From: WTFY01 sp965205275
Lineage (GTDB): Bacteria > Pseudomonadota > Gammaproteobacteria > UBA4575
Direction of reading: 5' to 3'
Length of the DNA: 64,000 nt
Assembly (NCBI GenBank): GCA_965205275.1
Contig: CBDBGX010000001.1
Span: 1-64,000, forward strand
Of this stretch, positions 34,207 to 42,761 are shown piece after piece; position 1 is the stretch's first letter, and each line of letters begins with the position of its first letter. Made by a program: the position numbers and the translations under genes. The notes below the pieces were generated by a model. It worked only from the letters and a program-made list of their open reading frames with translations, was not told the origin of the DNA and did not search any database.

Positions 34207-35029
34207 TCAGCGCCCTTTAAATACCGGGTCCCGACGTTCCCGCCAGGCCTTGGCTCCCTCTTCGCGATCTTCTATGACATGGGTTTGCCGAACACCAAGA
34301 CAGTGCGTCATTGAAGCGTCGAAACTCATATCCAGTTGCGGTAATACCTGAAGTTTGTGTACTTCGTAAGCCCTGGTGGGCAGTCCAGCTATTTTCTTAA
34401 TCAGTGCACCGGTTTCAGTGGTGAAATTTCGGGAGTCAATCAACTGATGTATAAGCTGTATCCGAATGGCTTCCTCTGCCGTCAGAATCTCTCCCATCAG
34501 TAAAATCCGACTGGCCTGCGAGAGGCCAATCAGCCTTGGCAACAGGTATGTAATGCCTGTTGCAGATGCTCTCCCCTGGCTGGATTCTGGGATCACCGAT
34601 ACTGGCATCTGTTGACGCCACTCTTAAATCACAGACGGCTGCAAGGTCCAATCCCAAACCCAATACTGAACCATGAAGCAAAGCGATGGTCGGTTTCATT
34701 ATGCTACGCAGGGCTTTAATGGTTTCCTGTTCAGGTATTGGCGCCGCTCCATGAGAACCGCCGGGTTTGCGATGGGCAAATTCCCCAGGCCATTCACCCA
34801 TATTCTGCCAGTCATCACCGCCGCAGAAACATGAGCCTTTCCCCCTCAACACCACTGCTCTGACCTGGTCGTCATTAGCTGCCTGACTGAATAACTCCCG
34901 CATTGCCATCAACATTGCATAATTAATGAGATTCTCTTCTTGCGGGCGGTTAAAGCTGATGGTGACAACACCTTCCTCAAAGCGGGACAGCAATTGATTG
35001 CAAACTGATTGATACATACTCCGTTCCAT
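34207..35029 (-). pseudogene. Enoyl-CoA hydratase/isomerase paralogue with a frameshift
   Basis: The minus-strand frame from 35029 encodes a crotonase N-terminal half (SFNRPQEENLINYA, LRGKGSCFCGGDDW, LLHGSVLGLGLDLAAVCDLRVA, ASIGDPRIQPG). It then leaves the family pattern. The pattern resumes in another frame (GRASATGITYLLPRLIGLSQ, GEILTAEEAIRIQL, REEGAKAWRERRDPVFKGR) down to 34207. The switch lies at the CCCC run at 34573-34576 (GGGG in the gene): deleting one base restores a continuous protein of about 273 residues. It may be a real pseudogene, a sequencing or assembly error, or, less likely, programmed frameshifting. Confidence 0.82.
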
Positions 35030-35267
35030 AGCTAAATTCTGTGGTGCTACTATGCCATTGTTACAATAAATTAAGCATATTTTCTTTAAGAATCCTCGAA
35101 CCCGGGACCGGCACAGCAGACTGATTTATCAAGACTCATTTTTTTGCATGGTATTTCAGTACATGAATGTTGATCAGTCACAATCTGTCACATCTCAAAT
35201 TCATCAGAAATCCAGTAACTCGCTGAATTTCCTACAGCTAACATTAATATTTCTCCACCTTGGTGAA

Positions 35268-36146
35268 CTATCCGGGCTTAGACCTTGATTCCTGTAGCTT
35301 GGCTGCATACTGCCGGATGCCAGTGTCATAACTGCGGGGTATCACTGACAGTAAATTCTGCATTTGATGCGTGTCGAAGTTTTTGTCCTCCAGCAAACGC
35401 TGCACCTCATCTGATTTTATCAAGGGTACTCCCGGCAGGTAACGGGTTATCCCGGCCAGGGCTTTGATGAGGGAACAAGGCATGGATATGACCCTTGCAG
35501 ATAAATTCATAGCAGCAAGGGTTTTTTGTACGAATGTCCTGTATGTCATAGGTGACGGACCCGCAATGACGATGCATTGATTGATTACCCGATCATTGTC
35601 CAGACAGCGCATCAACGCTGCTGACACATCATCACAATGTATTGGCTGGATCAGCGACATGCCGCCACGGGGAAGAGGAATGACCGGGAACTTCCTTGCA
35701 ATTCCAATAATCCGTTCGATATTACTGAATCCATCCGCACCATAAATCAGCGTAGGATGAAGAACCGTCGCGGGAATACTACTCGACATCACCATCCGTT
35801 CCATGGTTTCCACGTCACGGCATCGCTGATCGGGAAAGTGCGTGAACTTCCGGGTTGAACCAAGGGCAATGAACCGGGACAGGTTGTCTGCCATCAAATA
35901 ATGGACCAGGTCCGGGCGGCTGCAATGCACAAGAATGTCTGTTGACTCAAGGAAAGACTGATCCTTACGTACGTCAATTGCCCGAATGACAGCCCTGCTA
36001 CCTTGCAGGATTCGTCGAATCTGTTCAATTCTTTCGGGATTTCTGCCGATCCCTGTCACTTCGAGACCCTGTCGGGTAAGTTTCAGCAGTAGTGATTTTC
36101 CAGGACCCGAAGTCGCTCCGACAATGGTAATACGCTGTGTGGTCAC
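35268..36146 (-). CDS. NAD(P)-binding atypical SDR (epimerase/NDUFA9-like) protein
   Basis: The 292-residue Rossmann-fold protein has ITIVGATSGPGKSLLLKL as cofactor loop, VTGIGRNPERIEQI, FIALGSTRKFTHFP, ATVLHPTLIYGADGFSNIERI and IQPIHCDDVSAALMRCLDN. This is typical of atypical extended SDRs such as NDUFA9/YwnB/UbiE-linked reductases that bind NAD(P) and often lack the catalytic Tyr-Lys pair. Substrate unknown. It begins one base after the ppc stop on the same strand, so it is probably transcribed with ppc. Confidence 0.75.
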   Translation of the reverse strand: MTTQRITIVGATSGPGKSLLLKLTRQGLEVTGIGRNPERIEQIRRILQGSRAVIRAIDVRKDQSFLESTDILVHCSRPDLVHYLMADNLSRFIALGSTRKFTHFPDQRCRDVETMERMVMSSSIPATVLHPTLIYGADGFSNIERIIGIARKFPVIPLPRGGMSLIQPIHCDDVSAALMRCLDNDRVINQCIVIAGPSPMTYRTFVQKTLAAMNLSARVISMPCSLIKALAGITRYLPGVPLIKSDEVQRLLEDKNFDTHQMQNLLSVIPRSYDTGIRQYAAKLQESRSKPG

Positions 36147-36147
36147 C

Positions 36148-38760
36148 TTAACCTGTGTTTCTCATACTTGCCGCGATACCGGCGATGGTAATCAATAGTG
36201 CTTTTCTGACTCGTTCGTTGGAATCATCCCGGCGGTACCTGGAAATTAACTCGATTTGCAAAAAGTGTAGTGGGTCGGTGTATGGATCGCGAAGATCTAT
36301 TGATTGTCTGACAGCTGGCAGGTGTTGTAACAGTATATCCTGATGCTTGATCCTGTTGATGCTGTCAATCAACCTGGCCAGACGGTTTCTGAACTGCGCA
36401 CCCATTGATTGCAGATTTGTCGGAACCAGTGTTTCATCATAGCGTTGGGCAATCTCAATATCCGCCTTGCTGAGAACCATTTCCAGCAGGTCCAGCTGGG
36501 TCTGGAAAAACGGCCATTCGGCAGCCATTTCGTCAATGATGAAACGGTCCCGGTTACTCAGTTCCTGCGACAGAGCAGCATCCGTACCCAGCCAGGCAGG
36601 AAGCATCAGACGTTTTTGCGTCCATGCGAAGACCCATGGTATGGCACGCAGAGCCTTGATGGATTGATTCCCTGGTTGCCGTCGTGTCGGTCTGCTGCCC
36701 AGCGCCAGCAGACTTAATTCCCTTTCCGGGGTACTGCAGGTGAAGTAGTCAGAAAAGTCTGAATCATCCTGAACTATGTCACGAAAGCTCTGCATGGAGA
36801 TATTGGAAAGCCGGTCCATCATCAACCGCCAGTTTTCTCTTGGTTTCGGAGAGGGTAAAAGATTGGCTTCAATGGTTGCACTCAGCACGATATCCATACT
36901 GTTCAAAGCTAACTGGGGTGAGCCGTACTTGAACCGTATCATCTCACCCTGTTCCGTTACCCTCATGCCATGCTTGATGGTGTTTGGCGGCTGGGAGAGT
37001 ATGGCCTGCCGCACTGGTTCACCACCACGTCCTGCCGCACCACCTCGTCCATGGAAGAGAGTGAGATCAATGTTATATTTTTCCGCTGCTACTACCAGTT
37101 CTTCCTGGGACCGGTATTGAGCCCAGGCAGCAGCCATTTGTCCTGCATCCTTTGCCGAATCGGAATAACCTATCATGACCTGCTGGTTCCCCCCGATGTA
37201 TTCCCGATACCATCGGTTTCTCAGTAAACGTTCAAGGGTCCAAGCACTGTTGTTCAGATCATCAAGAGTTTCAAACAGAGGGACTATCGGAAGGGTTTTC
37301 AGCAAACCGGATTTACGCATCAGCAGGATAACGGATAACACGTCGGATGGATTCCTGGCCATGGAGATGATGTAGCAGGACACCCCGTCCGCATCACTGT
37401 TGGCAATCAGCCGGATCGTCCTCAGAGTTTCACCAGCTTCACCATCCGGTTCCCAACTTTCTGGAATCAACGGTCGTTTGCTGACCAGTTCATCAAGCAG
37501 AAAATCGTGGCGTGCCTGTTCTGACCAGGATTTGTAACTGCCCAACCCGAGAAAAATAGTGAGCTCATCCATAAGATCCATGTGTTTGTCGGCACTTTGT
37601 CTGATATCCAGTTCGATCAGGGTGACACCGAATGTAGACAATCGAATGAGGGTCTGCTTCAGCAATCCATTGGCGATAATACCCATGCCGCATTCGTGCA
37701 GTGAACGGTAACAGGCATGTAATGGTGAGAAGAGATCGTCTTTTTTCAGAATGAGTTCACTGTTTACCGGATCCTTTGTTTCTGCCCAGTCCCGGGTTTC
37801 GTTAAGACGTGTTCGCAGATTCCGTAATATCACCCGGTAGGGCTCATGGGAAGTTTCGGCGCAGAGATCGGTAATTTCCTGGCTGCATCGCGACATCGAT
37901 AATTGCGACAGTAATTCATCAACGTCTCGCAGATAGAGGTCTGCCGCCATCCACCGTGCAAGCCTCAGGACTTCGTCGGTGACATCCGTAGTGACGTTGG
38001 GATTTCCATCCCGGTCACCGCCCATCCATGAGGATATGGTGAGAGGTGCGTTTTCCAGCGAAAGGGATTCTCCGGTGTAACGCTGCAGTAACTGATCCAG
38101 ACCCTGCCAGAGCCTTGGGATAGCGATCCAGAAGGAATGCTCGATAACCGCATAACCCCAGATGGCTTCATCCTGTGGCTTTGGCCTCTCGGTGCGAATT
38201 TCATCGGTGTGCCAGACTTCCGCCACCAATCGTTCAAGTTCTACCCGATCCTTATCGCTTAACTTCTGATCCTCTCTGACGTTTTCCAGGGCGTTGGCGA
38301 TTCGATTGTATTTTTGAATCAGGGTTCGACGGGTAATTTCCGTTGGGTGGGCAGTGAGGACAAGATCGCAGTGCAGGTTTTTGATCGTGTTAGCGATTGC
38401 AGCGGGTTCAATCCCCCGACTGGTCAGTGTATCGAACAAGGTATCAAGATGAGAGGAGTCCGGAAACTGCTCGCTGGTGATGCTGCTGGATTCTGCCTGT
38501 TCTGCAATGTTGGCCAGGTTCAGAAACTGATTGAAGGCGCGGGCTACGGAAATCAGGTGATCTTCATCCAGACCCGCAAGGATTGACTGGAGTTGTTGGA
38601 AATCACCACCGCCTTGCTGTCGTCTTGTTTTGGCCAGTAGCCTTACCTGTTCGACCTTCTGCAGGAAGTCTTCTCCGAGTTGCTCTGTCATCGTCTGTCC
38701 CAGCAGATTGCCGAGAACGCGAACACGGTGACGCAGCCTTTTTGAAATCAGTTCTTCCAT
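36148..38760 (-). CDS. ppc: Phosphoenolpyruvate carboxylase
   Basis: Ppc makes oxaloacetate from PEP and bicarbonate to refill the TCA cycle. The 870-residue length is normal. Conserved regions: VLTAHPTEITRRTL (catalytic His), SWMGGDRDGNPNVT, IGYSDSAKDAGQMAAAWAQY, LFHGRGGAAGRGGEPVRQAI (catalytic His and Gly-rich loop), EQGEMIRFKYG and the C-terminal IAGIAASMRNTG. It is read towards the NAD(P)-binding gene and its start lies 57 bp from the LE side of the downstream plus-strand IS region. Confidence 0.96.
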   Translation of the reverse strand: MEELISKRLRHRVRVLGNLLGQTMTEQLGEDFLQKVEQVRLLAKTRRQQGGGDFQQLQSILAGLDEDHLISVARAFNQFLNLANIAEQAESSSITSEQFPDSSHLDTLFDTLTSRGIEPAAIANTIKNLHCDLVLTAHPTEITRRTLIQKYNRIANALENVREDQKLSDKDRVELERLVAEVWHTDEIRTERPKPQDEAIWGYAVIEHSFWIAIPRLWQGLDQLLQRYTGESLSLENAPLTISSWMGGDRDGNPNVTTDVTDEVLRLARWMAADLYLRDVDELLSQLSMSRCSQEITDLCAETSHEPYRVILRNLRTRLNETRDWAETKDPVNSELILKKDDLFSPLHACYRSLHECGMGIIANGLLKQTLIRLSTFGVTLIELDIRQSADKHMDLMDELTIFLGLGSYKSWSEQARHDFLLDELVSKRPLIPESWEPDGEAGETLRTIRLIANSDADGVSCYIISMARNPSDVLSVILLMRKSGLLKTLPIVPLFETLDDLNNSAWTLERLLRNRWYREYIGGNQQVMIGYSDSAKDAGQMAAAWAQYRSQEELVVAAEKYNIDLTLFHGRGGAAGRGGEPVRQAILSQPPNTIKHGMRVTEQGEMIRFKYGSPQLALNSMDIVLSATIEANLLPSPKPRENWRLMMDRLSNISMQSFRDIVQDDSDFSDYFTCSTPERELSLLALGSRPTRRQPGNQSIKALRAIPWVFAWTQKRLMLPAWLGTDAALSQELSNRDRFIIDEMAAEWPFFQTQLDLLEMVLSKADIEIAQRYDETLVPTNLQSMGAQFRNRLARLIDSINRIKHQDILLQHLPAVRQSIDLRDPYTDPLHFLQIELISRYRRDDSNERVRKALLITIAGIAASMRNTG

Positions 38761-39001
38761 TATTCACATCGACAGGAGTAACAGCGCTGATATTCTATTC
38801 CCATGAACGCTTGTGATGCCAGATATCATTCTCAGGGCATTACAACATTGTCGAATTAATATGTCGCAGCACAGGGATGCTGAATTTATACTTCACGCCG
38901 TAAAACCCCGTCCTTCAGGGCGGGGATATAAGGCGCCCTTGACCGTTCAGGTCAAGGTTGGGTTGTTTGTATCATGTATGGCTATACAGTACAATAGAGA
39001 C

Positions 39002-40204
39002 ATGTTGATACGTAAAGCATACCGCTTCAAACTCAGGGTGAACAGCCCTGACGCCGCCGCCAAACTACACCAGTTCTCTGGTTGTACCCGTTTTGTGTGG
39101 AACAAGATGCTGGCCATGAATCTGTACCGCCTGGAACACAAACAGGCGTTGCTGTGGTACCCGGAAATGGCGTTCTGGTTAACCCTGTGGAAATCGAGTG
39201 ACGAGTACGCGTTTTTGCGTGCTTGCCATTCTCAAGTTCTTCAGCAAAGTATGATGCAACTGGATAGAGCCTTTAAGGACGCCTTCGACAAGGGGCAACC
39301 GAACAAACTGATACCGCGATTTAAAAGGCGTGGCGGTAAAGACAGTTTCCGTTATCCGCAAGGCTTCAAGGTTGATGGTGAGCGTGTCTATTTACCCAAG
39401 ATCGGGACTTTGCGTTTTCGCAAGAGCCGGGAAATAGAGGGCAAGGTCAAAAACATTACGGTCTCCAGGCAGGTGGATGGCTGGTACGTGTCCATGCAAA
39501 CGGAGCAGGAGGTACCAACCCCGGTTCACCCATCGTCTGGTATGGTGGGTATTGATCTTGGGGTTGCCATATTTGCCCAACTGTCTGATGGTACCTCATA
39601 CAAACCCCTGCACAGCTTCCGGCGGATTGAGCAGAAGCTGGCCAGAGCGCAACGCAAATTGTCGCGTAAGGTTAAATTTTCCAGCAACTGGCGTAAACAG
39701 CAACAGCGGATAACACGGATCCATCAGAAAATCACCCGGTGTCGACACGACTACCTGCACAAGATCAGCCACGAGATCAGCGAAAACCAAGCTGTGATCG
39801 TGGTGGAAGACTTGCAGGTATCCAACATGAGTCGGTCGGCACGGGGTGATGCTGATCATCAGGGGTCCCACATCAAGGCCAAGTCTGGCTTGAACAAGGC
39901 CATCCTGGATCAGGGCTGGTCTGAGTTCCGGCGACAACTGGAATACAAGCAGGCATGGCGGGGTGGGCTGGTCATTGCGGTACCACCGCACTACACCAGT
40001 CAGCAATGTCCACAATGCGATTGTATTAGCCGTGACAACAGACGCAGTCAGGCTGTATTCAAATGTGTGGCTTGTGGCTACGCCAAGAATGCCGATATGG
40101 TGGCAGCGTCAAACATATTAGCGGCGGGGCACGCCGTGTTAGCCTGTGGAGAGGTCGGGTTGCCGAACTCTGTGAAGCAGGAACCCCTGGCAGCAGTTGC
40201 GTAA
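39002..40204 (+). CDS. tnpB: TnpB, RNA-guided nuclease of IS605 family (OrfB)
   Basis: The 400-residue protein has an N-terminal HTH_OrfB region (KAYRFKLRVNSPDAAAKLHQ, FVWNKMLAMN). The split RuvC nuclease has its first Asp in VGIDLGVAIFAQLSDG, the Glu in VIVVEDLQVSNMS and the last Asp in YAKNADMVAASNILAAG. The zinc finger is CPQCD...FKCVACGY. All catalytic acidic residues appear present, so it may be active as an omega-RNA-guided DNA endonuclease that homes the element. The frame opens at 38813, but ATG 39002 gives the family N terminus. The final residues (KQEPLAAVA) overlap the predicted guide RNA. Confidence 0.92.
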   Translation: MLIRKAYRFKLRVNSPDAAAKLHQFSGCTRFVWNKMLAMNLYRLEHKQALLWYPEMAFWLTLWKSSDEYAFLRACHSQVLQQSMMQLDRAFKDAFDKGQPNKLIPRFKRRGGKDSFRYPQGFKVDGERVYLPKIGTLRFRKSREIEGKVKNITVSRQVDGWYVSMQTEQEVPTPVHPSSGMVGIDLGVAIFAQLSDGTSYKPLHSFRRIEQKLARAQRKLSRKVKFSSNWRKQQQRITRIHQKITRCRHDYLHKISHEISENQAVIVVEDLQVSNMSRSARGDADHQGSHIKAKSGLNKAILDQGWSEFRRQLEYKQAWRGGLVIAVPPHYTSQQCPQCDCISRDNRRSQAVFKCVACGYAKNADMVAASNILAAGHAVLACGEVGLPNSVKQEPLAAVA

Positions 40205-40254
40205 TGCAGGCTGGCACCAGGAATCCCCTTCCTTCAGGTGGGGGAGGATGTCAA
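40060..40254 (+). ncRNA. Predicted omega RNA (reRNA) at the tnpB 3' end
   Basis: In IS200/IS605 elements the guide RNA overlaps the end of tnpB and runs through the right end, with the guide drawn from flanking DNA. The GC-rich stretch from about 40120, the hairpin at 40226-40245 and the terminal GGATGTCAA fit this layout. The start is only approximate. If the scaffold ends at 40254 the guide begins ACTTCACTGTCAG; if at 40261 it begins TGTCAGAAACC. Confidence 0.4.
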
Positions 40255-40301
40255 ACTTCACTGTCAGAAACCAACTACAGAACTGGATTACAGGATAAAA
40301 G

Positions 40302-41045
40302 ATGACGGATTTTAAGGACAAAATAGTATTAATCACCGGTGGAAGCAGGGGACTGGGCCGTTCCATGGCATTGGGATTTGCACGCAAGGGAGCCCATATT
40401 GCTATTGTCAGCCGCAAACTTGAGGTGTGCGAACAGGTTGCCGGAGAAGTGAAGGCACTAGGAGTAAACGCCTTTCCCTATAGTTGCCACGTAGGCCATT
40501 GGCAGGAACTGGACGAGATGGTTGAAGCCGTTTACAGCAGATTCGGCAGAGTTGATGTGCTGATTAATAATGCGGGTATGTCACCGCTATACCCTTCGCT
40601 TGATGCGGTTACTGAAGAATTGTTTGACAAGGTTGTCGGCGTCAATCTGAAGGGACCATTTCGATTGAGTGCCAATGTCGGTAAACGCATGGTAGAAGAG
40701 GGTAGTGGTTGCATCATCAATATCAGCAGTACCGCATCTGTAAATCCCAGCCCAAACTCGGAGCCGTATGGCGCCTCCAAGGCAGGTCTTAATGCCATTA
40801 CACGATCGTTCGCCAGTGCCCTGGGACCAAAAGTCAGGGTAAATTGCATTATAGCCGGACCATTTCTGACCGATATCAGTAAAGCATGGGATATGGATGC
40901 GTTTAAAAAACGGGCAGCCAGTTCAATCCCGATGAAACGCGGTGGGCAGCCCGATGAAATCGTAGGTGCTGCCCTGTATCTGGCCAGTGATGCAGCCAGT
41001 TTTACAACGGCCGCACTTCTCTCTGTAGATGGCGGATCACACTGA
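40302..41045 (+). CDS. Short-chain dehydrogenase/reductase (SDR)
   Basis: This classical SDR of 247 residues has cofactor loop VLITGGSRGLGRSMALGFA, NNAGMSPLYPSL, the catalytic triad Ser (INISSTASVN) and Tyr-x-x-x-Lys (EPYGASKAGL), and the C-terminal YLASDAASFTTAALLSVDGG. The Arg after the first beta strand (VSRKLE) hints at NADP(H). Substrate unknown. It begins 41 bp after the IS right end, so the element may have changed its upstream region. Confidence 0.86.
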   Translation: MTDFKDKIVLITGGSRGLGRSMALGFARKGAHIAIVSRKLEVCEQVAGEVKALGVNAFPYSCHVGHWQELDEMVEAVYSRFGRVDVLINNAGMSPLYPSLDAVTEELFDKVVGVNLKGPFRLSANVGKRMVEEGSGCIINISSTASVNPSPNSEPYGASKAGLNAITRSFASALGPKVRVNCIIAGPFLTDISKAWDMDAFKKRAASSIPMKRGGQPDEIVGAALYLASDAASFTTAALLSVDGGSH

Positions 41046-41303
41046 CAGTCTCCAGAAATACCTGTTCCCTCAGAAATAGACCAGTGAGTACCGCGTTATC
41101 GTGGTTTAAACTGATATTTTCCAGGGAATAACCGCCCAATCTCAAAGAATTGGCAATACTCGCTGATGCCATCTGTACATAGTGATACTGCCTTTATTAG
41201 CCACGTTACCAATCAGTCTTTCTGACCACCTCTCGTCGTGGCCGCAAAGGTTTGTGTCAACCTGATCCTGTAGTCGGCCTTGATGATTTCTGTATGTCAG
41301 TGT

Positions 41304-41744
41304 TTATGGGTCCATTCTGAATACTGCAATGTCTGGTAGGGGTTCCTCTGCTGGAATTTGAAGAATATTGCGCCGCTGGGTGTCGTCGAGTCTAATCGCC
41401 GTCCGCTCGTAGAGTTTACCCTCTACCTGTAGACGAACCCGATTATCACGGGCGACATTCTTCGGCCATCGCTTTGTGTCACAGGCACGACAACCCACGT
41501 AGAGCACGCTTTCCTCGACCCAGCAGTTCACAGTGATGGAATGAGGAATCAGCCATGGGGTTCGGGTTTCAACGTAAATCTTGGATCGACCCGTCAGAAA
41601 CGACCAGTCAGTATCCTGATTCTCTGCCAGGCTGCCACTCAAACGAGTGCCAGGGCGTCTTTCTTCGGGGTCGAACGGAATGTTAATGGCAGCGATAAAG
41701 AGAAGTACCAGAATTCCCAGGGCAAAAATCAGAGATGGTTTCAT
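41304..41744 (-). CDS. Membrane-anchored protein of unknown function (146 aa)
   Basis: An N-terminal hydrophobic helix (LIFALGILVLLFIAAINI, residues about 4-22) anchors or exports the protein. The rest, including TPWLIPHSITVNCWVEESVLYV, GCRACDTKRWPKNVARDNR and VRLQVEGKLYERTAIRLDD, has the rhythm of a split-barrel flavin-binding (pyridoxamine-phosphate-oxidase-like) fold, but I cannot assign it. A CxxC (GCRACD) plus another Cys could bind metal or form disulfides. No operon partner is present. Confidence 0.55.
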   Translation of the reverse strand: MKPSLIFALGILVLLFIAAINIPFDPEERRPGTRLSGSLAENQDTDWSFLTGRSKIYVETRTPWLIPHSITVNCWVEESVLYVGCRACDTKRWPKNVARDNRVRLQVEGKLYERTAIRLDDTQRRNILQIPAEEPLPDIAVFRMDP

Positions 41745-41787
41745 ACACTCATGTCCGTATCGATATGTCGGTCCTGTGGATTATAAA

Positions 41788-41934
41788 CCATGGGGTCGGA
41801 GTAAAGTGCCGGAGTAAGCAAAATTTCAACAAAATTGGAAGCCATGGGGTCGGAAGCCATGGGGTCGGAGTAAAGTGCCGAAACCATGGGGTCGGAGTAA
41901 AGTGCCGGAGTAAGCAAAAATTCAACAAAATTGG
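41788..41934 (+). repeat. Cluster of CCATGGGGTCGGAGTAAAG repeats
   Basis: CCATGGGGTCGGAGTAAAGT starts at 41788, 41858 and 41884, with a shortened form (GCCATGGGGTCGGAA) at 41841. The 51-base blocks 41788-41838 and 41884-41934 differ at one position and both end TTCAACAAAATTGG. A diverged inverted copy lies at 55551-55571. These resemble REP sequences associated with RAYT transposases. No coding frame here is credible. Confidence 0.75.
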
Positions 41935-41957
41935 GGGAATCCCCCTCCTGATTCTTG

Positions 41958-41974
41958 GGAGCCTTCAGCGGGCC
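41958..41974 (+). repeat. Dispersed GAGCCTTCAGC repeat, copy beside the REP-like cluster
   Basis: GGAGCCTTCAGCGGGCC keeps the GAGCCTTCAGC core of the ampD/purH repeat and the GCGGG seen in ampD, but not the TAAA prefix. It lies 24 bp after the GGGGTCGGAG repeat cluster. Confidence 0.45.
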
Positions 41975-42054
41975 AAAAACTCGCCCTGCCACTGTCGCGG
42001 AGCAAACAGGCCGGCTTACCTGGATTTTCTTCGTCATGTTTGATGAGAGTTGGA

Positions 42055-42663
42055 CTATGCTGCAGGTGAGTGCAGCATCTCTTTAACCGTATTGATCAGG
42101 TATTGACCCAAGGCTTCATAAAAACCCGTATCACTGGATCTTTGTCCGGTACCGGTGAGAGTAGTACCGAATGGCGGCACGTGAATAAAGACGACGTGTT
42201 GAAGCTGTTCATGGATATGGCGCAGTGATTCCAGGGTATACAGGGTCTCTTCGCAGAGAAACTGACCTGCATCAGAAGATACCTGGACAGGAAAGTTACC
42301 ACGCAAGAGGTTCTTGTGCAGAAGGTCTACATCAAATTCAGTAGTGTAGGTTTCTGGTCCCGAATGTTCTATGAGTTGAACACCCGGGTATTGATTACTA
42401 TTGTCGAGCATCTTTCCACGAGTATTGCGCGCGACGGTTTCAATTTTTAAACCCTGGACGTTTCCTTCACCGAGACCGACAATAGTGTCAGGACATTGGT
42501 TTCGACAATATTCATTGAGTATCCTGGAAGGTGCGCCCCAGACAACGGGTATCTCCAATGCATCGGCAAGCCCTGTGCGTGCAATGGCGCTTGCTGTCAT
42601 CCAGGATGCATTTACGGTGCGACCTTTAAAAGGGGCGAAGCCGGTTACCAGAATTCCGGGCAT
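42055..42663 (-). CDS. Pyroglutamyl-peptidase I-like protein (peptidase C15)
   Basis: The 202-residue protein has LVTGFAPFKGRTVNASW at the N terminus, the catalytic Glu region IVGLGEGNVQGLKIETVARN, the nucleophile Cys in SSDAGQFLCEETLYTL and the catalytic His in VFIHVPPFG. These match the Glu-Cys-His triad of C15 enzymes that remove N-terminal pyroglutamate. Several flanking residues differ from E. coli-type Pcp, so specificity is uncertain. It stands alone, bordered by repeat DNA on its 3' side. Confidence 0.82.
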   Translation of the reverse strand: MPGILVTGFAPFKGRTVNASWMTASAIARTGLADALEIPVVWGAPSRILNEYCRNQCPDTIVGLGEGNVQGLKIETVARNTRGKMLDNSNQYPGVQLIEHSGPETYTTEFDVDLLHKNLLRGNFPVQVSSDAGQFLCEETLYTLESLRHIHEQLQHVVFIHVPPFGTTLTGTGQRSSDTGFYEALGQYLINTVKEMLHSPAA

Positions 42664-42683
42664 TTATATGTCCTCATGTATAA

Positions 42684-42700
42684 ACCCGCTGAAGGCTCTA
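42684..42700 (-). repeat. Dispersed GAGCCTTCAGC repeat, copy upstream of the C15 peptidase
   Basis: AACCCGCTGAAGGCTCTAAA reads on the minus strand as TTTAGAGCCTTCAGCGGGTT, matching the ampD copy over 14 core bases. It lies 20 bp upstream of the peptidase start, in its leader. Confidence 0.5.
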
Positions 42701-42761
42701 AACTATTTGATTGAAGCAGAGGGATAGGGTGAAATCAAATATTAGGGAATAGAGAACTGAT

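Larger units (their letters stand above)
38897..40261 (+). mobile_element. IS605-superfamily (IS1341-type) element encoding TnpB only
   Basis: The element carries tnpB but no TnpA. The left end has a hairpin CCCCGTCCTTCAGGGCGGGG at 38906-38925. The right end has CCCCTTCCTTCAGG...GGGGGAGGATGTCAA (40226-40254), typical of this group. ACTTCAC occurs at 38890-38896 just outside the left end and again at 40255-40261, so the ends are placed by this shared septamer; the right end could instead be after TCAA at 40254. TTCAC at the left would be the target/TAM. The element separates ppc from an SDR gene. Confidence 0.75.

Noticed and set aside
41788..41934. CRISPR array
   Set aside because: Units are unevenly spaced, lack unique spacers of constant length, and no cas genes are nearby.
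41735..42043. 102-codon frame with NHGVGVKCRSKQ repeats
   Set aside because: The peptide repeat is just translation of the REP-like cluster; no start signal and no family.
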